Shown here in pieces: positions 1-7,337 of a DNA stretch of 21,325 bases. The notes under the pieces were generated by a model. It saw nothing but the letters and a program-made list of their open reading frames with translations. It was not told the DNA's origin and did not search any database. Source of the stretch: a virus; IMG/VR virus record IMGVR_UViG_3300017760_000130, positions 1-21,325 of that record; one strand, 5' to 3'. Position 1 is the first letter of the stretch. Every line of letters begins with the position of its first letter. The position numbers and the translations under genes were made by a program.

Positions 1-57
1 ATCTGCGTAAACTTCCTTCGCTGCTACATTCTTCCCTTGTGATTTTAAATTTGCCAT
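1..57 (-). CDS. 5' end of a baseplate gene, possibly gp25
   Basis: Only the first 19 codons are inside the window, starting MANLKSQGKNVAAKEVYAD and running off the left edge. The start follows the gp5 stop by 17 nt and carries an upstream AAGGAG. Position directly after gp5 is where many marine T4-like phages keep gene 25, a small baseplate wedge lysozyme-fold protein. The identity is inferred from position alone, since too little sequence is visible to recognise the family. Confidence 0.4.
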   Translation of the reverse strand, partial: MANLKSQGKNVAAKEVYAD

Positions 58-62
58 ATATC

Positions 63-70
63 TATTTATA
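63..70 (-). promoter_or_regulatory. T4-type late promoter (TATAAATA)
   Basis: Perfect T4 late -10 box TATAAATA on the minus strand, between the gp5 stop and the next start codon. It ends 5 nt before the ATG at 57. Late transcription usually starts about 5-6 nt after this box, so the transcript would begin at or next to the start codon. An AAGGAG just upstream of the box could serve read-through mRNA from gp5. Confidence 0.7.
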
Positions 71-74
71 CTCC

Positions 75-1304
75 TTATTTACCTTTTACTGAAGTATATT
101 TACCTGAACTTGAACCACCTTTGATAGTTGTGTCATGTTTGTGGGTTGCAAGTGTTGGAGAATCTCCAGCAGAAGTTGATATATCTCCTGTTGCATCAAT
201 TGTAGAATCATTTGTCTGAGCACCAGTGATATGAACTGTACCATCAACCTTTAAGTTTGTAGTCATGGTTGTATTCGGTGAAGTGAATGTTGTATCACCC
301 ACTACATCTGCATTTAATGTTCCTTGAATTTGTGCATCAACATTTCCTTTCAATACATTCATATTGACATTACCTGTATCAACTGTTATATTAACATTGC
401 CGTGTCCAACTTGTAAGTCTGCGTTACCAGCAATATACACTTTGTCGTCTTTGAGTATTGCAGTGTAATTGTTGTTTACAATTCTAGTGACTTCTGAACC
501 GTCTGCATGAATCTCGTGGAATGTTCCTGACCTGTGATGAACATTTAGTCTTTCTGCTTTTGGTGTGTCATCAATTTCTAAAACATGTCCTGCCTCGGTT
601 TGCAAAACCTTATTGTAAGGATATACAGGTTTTGCTTGGACATCCACAAAATCTCCTAAAATCTTTTGAGTCACTGGGTGAACCATACCACCATTTATTG
701 CATGGTCTAAAATTCCACCCCTTGCAATAGAAGATAAATCTGATTCTTCCGTATATAAAGGATAGTAAGGCAACATATCTGCAGTCACCTCCAACTCTTC
801 GATAGTAGAACCTGTGTTATCGTAATTAATCTTTAATTCTTTTGGTGTTTTTGGTGCAGTTTCTATTGAACTTGTTAAACCATGAGAACGATTAGGTGCC
901 TGTTCTGGATTCGGTCCATCAGGAGTATCTTTATAGTCATCAACTTTTAATCTTCTTGGGTCATTGAATCCCTTTTCTATATTTCTAGTAAGTAATTCAT
1001 CTTTTGTTGTTTCTTTATAACCATTCTGAGGAATACCAGCAGACACATGTGTAATTACAGGGTCTTGTCTGGTTTCACCATCTCTAAAGAATCCATAGAC
1101 TGTAGAACCTTCTACAAGTCCATGTTGAGTTCCTATTCCAGATAATCCTGCAGAAGTTGTGGGTAATAAAACTTGTGCCCACGGTAAATCAGGAGTTGCG
1201 ATGTATTGTTTGTTTTCAGAATGAATACCATGTATTCTTACACGAACTCTTCCGACCATCAAAGGGTCGTTTCTGTCTTCAACTATTCCATAAAATGTTA
1301 TCAT
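75..1304 (-). CDS. 5: gp5-like baseplate central spike, lysozyme domain absent
   Basis: The membrane-piercing spike at the baseplate centre. The N-terminus (about residues 1-95) reads as the gp5/VgrG OB-fold, with the motif GIVEDRNDPLMVGRVRVRIHG. Residues ~100-215 form a linker rich in Pro, Asp and Thr. The C-terminal ~190 residues show short repeated Val/Gly/Asn/Asp strands typical of the triple-stranded beta-helix (GNVNITV, GNVNMNV, GNVDAQI, GTLNADV). T4 gp5 carries a T4-lysozyme domain between these parts. No such domain is visible here, and 409 aa leaves little room for one. Near the end is THKHDTT, a His-x-His motif like that in metal-binding spike tips of other phages. It overlaps the gp27 stop by 4 nt (ATGA-type coupling). 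Confidence 0.85.
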   Translation of the reverse strand: MITFYGIVEDRNDPLMVGRVRVRIHGIHSENKQYIATPDLPWAQVLLPTTSAGLSGIGTQHGLVEGSTVYGFFRDGETRQDPVITHVSAGIPQNGYKETTKDELLTRNIEKGFNDPRRLKVDDYKDTPDGPNPEQAPNRSHGLTSSIETAPKTPKELKINYDNTGSTIEELEVTADMLPYYPLYTEESDLSSIARGGILDHAINGGMVHPVTQKILGDFVDVQAKPVYPYNKVLQTEAGHVLEIDDTPKAERLNVHHRSGTFHEIHADGSEVTRIVNNNYTAILKDDKVYIAGNADLQVGHGNVNITVDTGNVNMNVLKGNVDAQIQGTLNADVVGDTTFTSPNTTMTTNLKVDGTVHITGAQTNDSTIDATGDISTSAGDSPTLATHKHDTTIKGGSSSGKYTSVKGK

Positions 1305-2740
1305 ACTTCTCTCGGTGTTGCAGTGTTGTCTAATGGTGTTGCAGTTTCTATTTTCTGCATGTAAGATTCTTTAACACATTCCATTGTCATTTTACCTGAC
1401 AATTGTGTTGGGTCACCAACTAACTTCAAATCAGTTATAAGATATCTATCATCGTTTAATTTATCTGATGTGTCTTGTTCTGAAGTTGGTTCTGCAGATG
1501 GCAAAGATAGTTGTACAATCTGACCAACATTCATATCTGTTCTGAAAGGAACCGTCACAATAATTCTATGTTGAGATAAAATTTCTTTAAGTGCAATTCT
1601 TTCTAGTGTTGCATTATCTCTATTTTCTTTTCCTCTAAAAAGTTCATCTGCGTTCAAATCTCCATTGTCATCATATGAATGTCTCATATCAGATGCCTCA
1701 ATGAAAAACGCGTTAAAATGCTGGTTTGGAGGTAAGTCAACATCTAGTTCTGAATATTGTGGTGGTTCTCCTTCACCTACTGAGTTTTCAGCAGTAAATG
1801 TATACTCATATTCACCATTATGAATCATAGGAAAACCAGATAGATGTTTACCTCGTTTCCATGTCTCTTCTATATCATAAACTTCTTCTGATTCTAATTT
1901 ACGCAAAGGGTCATAAACTTTCATATGAGATGCATAAGCACCTCGTAAAGTTCCTTTCAATGTATCAAACATTTGTGGTTTTCTGTAGGAAAATATCTGA
2001 CTATTTAAACCACCAGGTGCATTCAAGTCCATATCTTCTGTTGGAGATGAATTTCTAGGTTTCATACTGAATGAAACAGGAAATTCTTGTTCAAACATTT
2101 GGTCAATTGATTTAAATCTAAACCCACCATTTAGTGTTTGAAAGAAGAACATACCATTTCTATAGTTTGTATCACCACCAATGTTTGCCTCTTTTGTACA
2201 GTAGTCTAAAATCTTATTAACAGTCCAGTTAGGAACAATGAATTGATGATTATCAGGTTTAGTTTCTTCCCAATGGTCAAATTCTTCCATAGGAATCTTT
2301 GCTTCATTTACTAAAACATTCTCTAACATGTCATCATAAGAACCCCTCAATGTTCTACTTAATCTAGTTCTATTGAGATTGAAGAGTCTTGGTTCACATA
2401 GACTTAACATGTATGATTGAATCTTTTCTGATGGTCTTGAAATGTTATCTGCTTTGAATACTCTAAATGTTTTATCGATACTATACAATGCATCTGCAGT
2501 ATCTCCCATTCCTTCTTTTTGTTTTACTGAGATACGAATAAACTCCTGTCCAGTAAAACGATAGTTCTTCAGTAGATTAAGACCGTCAACAATACCAACG
2601 ACACCTGATACAAACTTCCGATATATACTTTCTGACATCTCAAATTCACCAACAACACCTGAAATGTCCAGTGTTTCACCGAATTGATTTATTAATGCGA
2701 GAGATTCTACTAAAAACTCTCCTTGTTTTAATGCGCTCAT
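1301..2740 (-). CDS. 27: gp27-like baseplate hub protein
   Basis: Hub protein that holds the spike and forms the first ring on the tail axis. It has 479 aa against about 391 in T4. The N-terminus (FLVESLALINQFGETLDISG, then FEMSESIYRKFVSGVVGIVDG) matches the style of the gp27/gpD tube-like domain. The C-terminal part (MNVGQIVQLSLPSAEP, then DRYLITDLKLVGDPTQLSGKM) looks like the closing beta domain of hub proteins. The assignment also rests on its place between gp53 and gp5 in a 4-nt-overlap operon. No enzymatic motif is seen. Confidence 0.8.
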   Translation of the reverse strand: MSALKQGEFLVESLALINQFGETLDISGVVGEFEMSESIYRKFVSGVVGIVDGLNLLKNYRFTGQEFIRISVKQKEGMGDTADALYSIDKTFRVFKADNISRPSEKIQSYMLSLCEPRLFNLNRTRLSRTLRGSYDDMLENVLVNEAKIPMEEFDHWEETKPDNHQFIVPNWTVNKILDYCTKEANIGGDTNYRNGMFFFQTLNGGFRFKSIDQMFEQEFPVSFSMKPRNSSPTEDMDLNAPGGLNSQIFSYRKPQMFDTLKGTLRGAYASHMKVYDPLRKLESEEVYDIEETWKRGKHLSGFPMIHNGEYEYTFTAENSVGEGEPPQYSELDVDLPPNQHFNAFFIEASDMRHSYDDNGDLNADELFRGKENRDNATLERIALKEILSQHRIIVTVPFRTDMNVGQIVQLSLPSAEPTSEQDTSDKLNDDRYLITDLKLVGDPTQLSGKMTMECVKESYMQKIETATPLDNTATPREV

Positions 2741-3447
2741 GATGCCATTACTTTTTCAAATTCTGATACAACTCTTCTTATGTATTCAGGTCTAATAACT
2801 TTTATTTTTCTATTTGTTTCGTTTACTTCGTAATCATGTGTGTAATATGTGACAGGTGTAAAACCTGTGTCAATTGTATTTCGTCTGAGTCCTTCTGAGT
2901 TAACATAATGGTCAATACCATCTGGACCTGAAACTACAGAACTTACAGTAAATGATTTACCACTCACTTTGCCTGTGACTACATCATTTACATTCCAAGT
3001 TCCACCTGCAACTCCTATCCTGTTAAATGTAGGTTGAACTGAGATGACATTACCTGATTGTTGAGATGTTTCAATGATTTCTCCCAACAACCATTTATCA
3101 TCCTTTGATACTATGTCTGTTGAACGATTTGAAATTAACCAATATTCAGGATACATCTCTTTGAGTTGATTTTCAAATGTCGTCTGGTCTTTGTACCACT
3201 GATAGTAGTTATCCATATCATTGACTAAGAAGAATGTCCAATGCAAATCACTATCACCATATAATCTATCTGCAACTACATCTGGTCTTTCACCATCTTG
3301 TATTTCATAGAATGTATATGAGATAACACTGTTAACAGAGTCTTGTTCAATTGTAGACTTTCTAAAGAAGTCTTTAATGGTAACAATTTTACCTGTTGAT
3401 AAAGTATATTGTATTTCTGGAAAGTTTTTAAATAATTGATTTGACAT
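2737..3447 (-). CDS. 53: gp53-like baseplate wedge protein
   Basis: Wedge component joining neighbouring baseplate wedges. The 236-aa product has the conserved N-terminal block YTFYEIQDGERPDVVADRLY, then GDSDLHWTFFLVNDMDNYYQ. This is the LysM-like pattern I associate with the T4 gp53 family. The second half is a Gly/Ser/Val-rich beta region ending with VIRPEYIRRVVSEFEKVM. The start has AAGG about 7 nt upstream, and the stop overlaps the gp27 start by 4 nt. T4 gp53 is of similar size (about 196 aa). Confidence 0.82.
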   Translation of the reverse strand: MSNQLFKNFPEIQYTLSTGKIVTIKDFFRKSTIEQDSVNSVISYTFYEIQDGERPDVVADRLYGDSDLHWTFFLVNDMDNYYQWYKDQTTFENQLKEMYPEYWLISNRSTDIVSKDDKWLLGEIIETSQQSGNVISVQPTFNRIGVAGGTWNVNDVVTGKVSGKSFTVSSVVSGPDGIDHYVNSEGLRRNTIDTGFTPVTYYTHDYEVNETNRKIKVIRPEYIRRVVSEFEKVMAS

Positions 3448-3455
3448 ATTTTACC

Positions 3456-4640
3456 TTATGGATTTTTCTTACCAGATGCATTTTCTTTGACTGCGTTTTC
3501 TGCCGCTGCACCTGCTTCAATATTCGTTGTATCACCTGTTGCATTTTGGTCAATAATACTAGGCATAGATTTAAGTCCTGATGCCTTACCATTTGGGTGA
3601 GCAGTAATTTCTTGGTAAGCTTCTTGTGTAAGTATTTTAAGTTCAGTGAATTGTAAATCCATTTTAATACTTGTTGGTTGACCGTCTTCATAGTAAGTCA
3701 TTGATGTTGAATCTCCCTCATATGTGACTTTACACCCCTTTAAAACCATAGGAAGATATCCGTCAACTTTCTCTGCAATCGGTCCTTCTAAGATTGCTTC
3801 CCATGTATTTGGATAGTTAAAGAATCCTTCTGCATCTGATGAACCAGCACCTAATGCCGGATATGTATCAGGCAACATTGCAGTCTTAAAATAGTATATT
3901 ATTTCGTTTATCATATCTGCTTCTTCTTTTGATGATGGAGACATTGTATATGAAAACGATAGTTCTCTAAAGTCGACACCTTCTAATGCCATTTCTTGCA
4001 TAGGGTTGACTGCTTTACCTTGCATGATAAACATTGCATTACCAGTCATACTGTTTAACATTTTTTGAGCTGCTTGTGATAGACCTTGAACCATACCTGA
4101 AATAAATCCACCAGCACCACCTTGTTGAACTCCTCTTGCAAGGGCACCAACATCTTTTTTACTATACTGAACGGCAGCTTCTTGTTCTAATGTTAAAGGA
4201 ATGTGTAATGCAATTTCTACTTGTGAATCTGCAGTATTCATCAAAGATGCTCTATTTCCATCTTTACTCAAACCAACACCAGTTGCCTGTTTCATTTTAC
4301 CGTCTTCACTTCTTCTTTGACGATTGATTCTTTGTCTACTACTGAATACGATATAGTTATCGTGTTCTTCGTTTAAAGGATATTGCAATTCTATTGGTGC
4401 ACCTTCTGGAGATTTCTTTGCCTTGTTCTTTGATAGATTGTTTGCGTTCAAAGACTTTTCAAGTGAAGTTCTTCTTTTGTCTAAAGTCTGTTTTGCAACT
4501 TCTGCCTGTGCTTCTAACTCATTTGAGTTGATTACTGAAGTATAATTAATCTGAGATAGTTTGGATTTGATTCCTTTTGCACTTGATATAGCAGATTTTG
4601 CCTGGTTGACTTTACTTAAAATTTTGTTAATATTGGGCAT
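3456..4640 (-). CDS. 48: gp48-like baseplate tail-tube cap protein
   Basis: Starts tail-tube polymerisation on the baseplate. It has 394 aa against 364 in T4. The N-terminus is polar and helical. The core includes NPMQEMALEGVDFRELSFSY, then TMSPSSKEEADMINEIIYYFK, a signature-like stretch of the gp48 family. The C-terminus (SIKMDLQFTELKILTQEAY) is the expected last strand of a tube-type domain, followed by an Ala/Asn-rich tail. AAGGAT lies 7 nt before the ATG. First gene of the leftward late operon, driven by the late promoter at 4671-4678. Confidence 0.83.
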   Translation of the reverse strand: MPNINKILSKVNQAKSAISSAKGIKSKLSQINYTSVINSNELEAQAEVAKQTLDKRRTSLEKSLNANNLSKNKAKKSPEGAPIELQYPLNEEHDNYIVFSSRQRINRQRRSEDGKMKQATGVGLSKDGNRASLMNTADSQVEIALHIPLTLEQEAAVQYSKKDVGALARGVQQGGAGGFISGMVQGLSQAAQKMLNSMTGNAMFIMQGKAVNPMQEMALEGVDFRELSFSYTMSPSSKEEADMINEIIYYFKTAMLPDTYPALGAGSSDAEGFFNYPNTWEAILEGPIAEKVDGYLPMVLKGCKVTYEGDSTSMTYYEDGQPTSIKMDLQFTELKILTQEAYQEITAHPNGKASGLKSMPSIIDQNATGDTTNIEAGAAAENAVKENASGKKNP

Positions 4641-4647
4641 ATAAATA
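4640..4647 (+). promoter_or_regulatory. T4-type late promoter, rightward
   Basis: Perfect TATAAATA on the plus strand. Its first base is also the first base of the gp48 start codon on the other strand. Predicted transcription start is about 4653, giving a ~23-nt leader before gp4. One half of a divergent promoter pair. Confidence 0.75.
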
Positions 4648-4670
4648 TCCTTAAACGAGTTATATACATC

Positions 4671-4678
4671 TATTTATG
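4671..4678 (-). promoter_or_regulatory. T4-type late promoter, leftward (CATAAATA)
   Basis: On the minus strand the box reads CATAAATA (7 of 8 to consensus). It overlaps the gp4 start codon (4676-4678). Predicted transcription start is about 4665, giving a ~25-nt leader with AAGGAT before gp48. Mirror image of the promoter at 4640-4647. Confidence 0.65.
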
Positions 4679-5107
4679 TCATACAGTGGTAAGTTCAAAC
4701 CAAAGAATTACAAAAAATACAAAGGAGACCCAACAAAAATCTTCTATCGTTCGCTATGGGAACGCAGATTCATGGTTTACTGCGATAATAACGAAAATGT
4801 CATTGAATGGGGAAGTGAAGAAGTCATAATTCCTTATAAATCACCTTTAGACAAGAGAGTTCATCGTTATTTTCCCGATTTTTACATAAAATATGTAAAT
4901 TCCTCTGGTCAAACAGTAAGAGAGGTCATCGAAGTCAAACCAAAGAGACAATTACTGCCTCCGAAACCCCCAAAACGACAAACTAAGAGATATCTTAACG
5001 AAGTTGCTACATATGCCGTAAATCAAGCAAAATTTAAGGCAGCAGAAGACTTTTGTAAAGAAAGAAGACTAAAATTTCGAATTTTAACTGAAGACCACCT
5101 TACATAA
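4676..5107 (+). CDS. 4: gp4-like head completion protein
   Basis: Head completion protein of the T4 gp4 (50/65) family, which acts after DNA packaging so that tails can join. The 143-aa size fits T4 gp4 (about 150 aa). Motifs include KIFYRSLWERRFMVYCD, VIEWGSEEVIIPYKSP, then HRYFPDFYIKY and EVIEVKPKRQ. The E...D...ExK arrangement (FPDF then EVK) resembles a TnsA/PD-(D/E)XK nuclease fold; whether it cuts DNA is not known from the sequence. First gene rightward of the divergent promoter pair. Only a weak GAG lies upstream as a ribosome site. Confidence 0.85.
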   Translation: MSYSGKFKPKNYKKYKGDPTKIFYRSLWERRFMVYCDNNENVIEWGSEEVIIPYKSPLDKRVHRYFPDFYIKYVNSSGQTVREVIEVKPKRQLLPPKPPKRQTKRYLNEVATYAVNQAKFKAAEDFCKERRLKFRILTEDHLT

Positions 5108-5109
5108 TA

Positions 5110-5117
5110 CATAAATA
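5110..5117 (+). promoter_or_regulatory. T4-type late promoter (CATAAATA)
   Basis: CATAAATA sits in the 16-nt gap between gp4 and the next gene and ends 6 nt before the ATG at 5124. The expected transcription start is at or one base before that ATG, so a transcript from this promoter would be nearly leaderless. No Shine-Dalgarno sequence is visible in the gap. Confidence 0.6.
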
Positions 5118-5123
5118 GTATGT

Positions 5124-5699
5124 ATGTTAGACTTACTTGAAAGAATACAAGGTGAAACTCCGTTAGAAACAGAGAAACGAAGTCAGGAAAGTTTAGAGTG
5201 GTTTAAAGGAAGACTTAGAAAGATAAGACAACCTGTAAATAAACTAATTACAGACGATGATTTTCCTGTTGTTAGCAAACCAGAGTTGGGTAGAATGTAT
5301 ATGTATCGTTATGATGCAAAATACCAAGATGTTCTGCCTTATTGGGATAAATTCCCACTCACTATTGTGTTTGAGTTTCTTACAGACGGTTTTATGGGCA
5401 TAAATTTACATTACATTGCACCAAGGTATAGAACACCATTACTTTTAAGTCTCTATGAGATAGCAACTGATAATGAACAAGATGAAGAACGAAGAGTTAT
5501 GTTATCATATCAGTTAATTAAGACTGTTTCTGGTCTTAGATATGCAAAACCATGTGTAAAGAGATATCTTTATGCACATATCGATTCTAGGATAGCAGAA
5601 GTGCCTATGGATTATTGGGATATGATGGTGATGTTACCGTCACAACAATTTAATGTTAATGCAAACAAAGTATATGCAGATAGTAGAGAGAAATTTTAA
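5124..5699 (+). CDS. conserved T4-like phage protein, probably structural or assembly
   Basis: 191 aa, no signal peptide or membrane segment. The central block MYMYRYDAKYQDVLPYWDKF, then PLTIVFEF, GFMGINLHYIAPRYRTPLL, is one I recognise as conserved among marine T4-like phages, but I cannot attach a T4 gene number with confidence. T4 gene 2 (DNA end protector) neighbours gene 4, as this gene does, but that is position only. It overlaps the next gene through TAATG, so translation is coupled to the gp54-like gene. Its own late promoter lies just upstream. Confidence 0.7.
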   Translation: MLDLLERIQGETPLETEKRSQESLEWFKGRLRKIRQPVNKLITDDDFPVVSKPELGRMYMYRYDAKYQDVLPYWDKFPLTIVFEFLTDGFMGINLHYIAPRYRTPLLLSLYEIATDNEQDEERRVMLSYQLIKTVSGLRYAKPCVKRYLYAHIDSRIAEVPMDYWDMMVMLPSQQFNVNANKVYADSREKF

Positions 5700-6385
5700 T
5701 GGATATTAATAAACTAAAATCAAATTTCGATGCAGGTGCATTGAATAACTATTTCCAAGTCAACATGTTTTGTCCTCAATTGGGATTCAACATAGAAGGT
5801 GTTAGATGTGAAGCAACAAGTCTTCCAGGAAGAAGTTTAGCAACCAAAGATTTTTATACAACAGGAACAAATACAAAAAAAGTCACACAGGTTAACAACA
5901 CAAATGAAGTTGATTTTACCTTTATATGTGATTCAAGTTTCTTTGATAGATACATTATCGAAGCATGGCAATCGTCTATCTTTACTGCAGAAGATGGAAA
6001 TAGTATTAAACCAATCTTAATGTATCCAAAAGATTATTATGGAACAATAGAAATAGAACAATTTAGAAGAGACTCATCAATGGCACTAAAATATAAATTT
6101 TATGATGCATTTCCAGTCTCTTACGAACCAATGTCACTCTCAATGGGTGAAAGTGCATTGTTAAAATTTACATGCAAATTTGCATTTAAAACATTTGATA
6201 CTGAATATGGGGATGCACCTCAACTTTCGGTACTAAATAAAGGAAGACGATATCTTGATTTAGCAAGAGAGAGTCTTACAGTTGCAAGTAGGTTTAGTAG
6301 TAAATCTAAAGACATGTTAGGGAAACTTAACAAATTAGATTCTGCTGGGTCAAGACTTAGCAATTTACTAGGTGGTGGCATCTAG
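5699..6385 (+). CDS. 54: tail-tube-fold protein, gp54-like
   Basis: 228 aa. It contains the pattern typical of T4-like tube proteins: a start such as NYFQVNMFCPQLGF, then RCEATSLPGRSLATKDFYTT, later FTFICDSSFFDRYIIEAWQS, YYGTIEIEQFRRD, and YKFYDAFPVSYEPMSLSM. It is longer than T4 gp19 (163 aa) and shorter than gp54 (320 aa). Two roles are possible: the baseplate tube initiator gp54, or a tail-tube protein. The gp54 role is favoured because the gene lies among baseplate genes near gp48. The C-terminal tail is Ser/Gly/Leu-rich. The start overlaps the previous stop (TAATG). Confidence 0.65.
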   Translation: MDINKLKSNFDAGALNNYFQVNMFCPQLGFNIEGVRCEATSLPGRSLATKDFYTTGTNTKKVTQVNNTNEVDFTFICDSSFFDRYIIEAWQSSIFTAEDGNSIKPILMYPKDYYGTIEIEQFRRDSSMALKYKFYDAFPVSYEPMSLSMGESALLKFTCKFAFKTFDTEYGDAPQLSVLNKGRRYLDLARESLTVASRFSSKSKDMLGKLNKLDSAGSRLSNLLGGGI

Positions 6386-6407
6386 TAATAACATTATGGA
6401 GTAAATT

Positions 6408-7112
6408 ATGGGATTACCAATCCAATCAGCACCGACATATAAAACGGTGCTACCAAGTGATGGTCGTGAAGTAAAGTTTCGACCTTTTCTTGTTAAAGAA
6501 CAAAAGGTTTTACTTTTAGCTAAAGAGAGTGAGGATAAAAAAGAATCACTCGAAGCAGTAAAGACGATGATTAATAATGTGACCTTTGGGGAGATTAATG
6601 CAAATGAACTTGCAACAATCGACTTAGAATGGTTGTTTATTAAGATTCGTGCTGTATCAGTTGGAGAAACTACCACTGTTAAAATGAAATGTCAAGAAGA
6701 TGACTGCTCAGGAACAGGAGATGTTTCAATCAATTTTGATGATGTTGAAGTTAAAGGTGAACTGATTGATAATACTGTGATGATTAGTGATGATGTTGGT
6801 GTAGTTCTAAGATTACTTAGAGTACAAGACACTACTGAAATAGAAGATAGTGTGGATGAAAATGAATCCATATTTAAACTTCTGAATAAGTCAATAGATA
6901 GAATCTTTGATGCAGAAAGTGTTTATGAAAGAAATGATATATCTGACGAAGATGTTGATGAGTTCATTGAGAACTTAACAATAGGTCAGGTTGAAAAGTT
7001 AACAGATTTCTTTCAAAGTGCTCCAAGACTGGAACATGATGTTGAGTTCAAATGTGAAGTTTGTAATTCTCAACAGACGAGAAAACTACAGGGATTAGCA
7101 AATTTTTTCTAA
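6408..7112 (+). CDS. 26: gp26-like baseplate hub/assembly protein
   Basis: 234 aa. The N-terminus (YKTVLPSDGREVKFRPFLVK, then EQKVLLLAKES) is the hallmark of the T4 baseplate hub family that includes gp26. Two cysteine pairs, C95/C100 and C216/C219 (FKCEVCNS), could together bind zinc, a feature not usually described for T4 gp26. TGGAG precedes the start. The last codons, GCA AAT TTT TTC TAA, contain a slippery heptamer, and the -1 frame stays open past the stop (see 7100-7106). The gene lies upstream of the tape measure, the classical place of tail assembly chaperones. Confidence 0.8.
   Translation: MGLPIQSAPTYKTVLPSDGREVKFRPFLVKEQKVLLLAKESEDKKESLEAVKTMINNVTFGEINANELATIDLEWLFIKIRAVSVGETTTVKMKCQEDDCSGTGDVSINFDDVEVKGELIDNTVMISDDVGVVLRLLRVQDTTEIEDSVDENESIFKLLNKSIDRIFDAESVYERNDISDEDVDEFIENLTIGQVEKLTDFFQSAPRLEHDVEFKCEVCNSQQTRKLQGLANFF
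7100..7106 (+). promoter_or_regulatory. putative -1 ribosomal frameshift site (A AAT TTT)
   Basis: In the gp26 frame the codons are GCA-AAT-TTT-TTC-TAA. This gives a textbook X XXY YYZ heptamer, A AAT TTT, two codons before the stop. After a -1 slip the ribosome reads TTT CTA ATC GCC and continues for 62 codons into the gp51-like frame. Neither candidate start in that frame has a good ribosome site. Predicted fusion is about 295 aa. Confidence 0.55.
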
Positions 7113-7294
7113 TCGCCCTTTCTCACGAGTCGGTGTTTAATTATTATAACACCAACTTTCAGATGATGCAACATCACAATTATTCATTAACAGAATTAGA
7201 GGATATGATGCCGTGGGAAAGGGAGATTTATGTTAATCTTCTCTTAAACTACTTAGAACAAGAAAAGCAGAGACAACAGAATAGTAAACAATAA
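7106..7294 (+). CDS. 51: gp51-like frame, probable frameshift extension of gp26
   Basis: An open frame, -1 relative to gp26, of 62 codons ending with TAA at 7292-7294. It reads FLIALSHESVFNYYNTNFQ, then a block beginning MMQHHNYSLTELEDMMPWER. The PWEREIYVNLLLNYLEQEKQ helix is the recognisable part of short gp51-like proteins in marine T4-like phages. The first ATG is 7163, which would give only 43 aa, lacks a ribosome site and would cut off the conserved-looking SHESVF segment. A GTG at 7133 is the other candidate. I favour expression as a gp26 fusion. T4 gp51 itself is far longer (about 249 aa). Confidence 0.6.
   Translation, partial: FLIALSHESVFNYYNTNFQMMQHHNYSLTELEDMMPWEREIYVNLLLNYLEQEKQRQQNSKQ
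7132..7153 (+). other. small hairpin downstream of the slippery site
   Basis: GGTGTT (7132-7137) pairs with AACACC (7148-7153) around a 10-nt AT loop. It begins 25 nt after the slippery heptamer, further than the usual 5-9 nt of a frameshift stimulator, so its role is uncertain. Confidence 0.3.
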
Positions 7295-7337
7295 TCTTTA
7301 TTATGTATGCCGTGATTAACAATATGGAGTTATTAAA

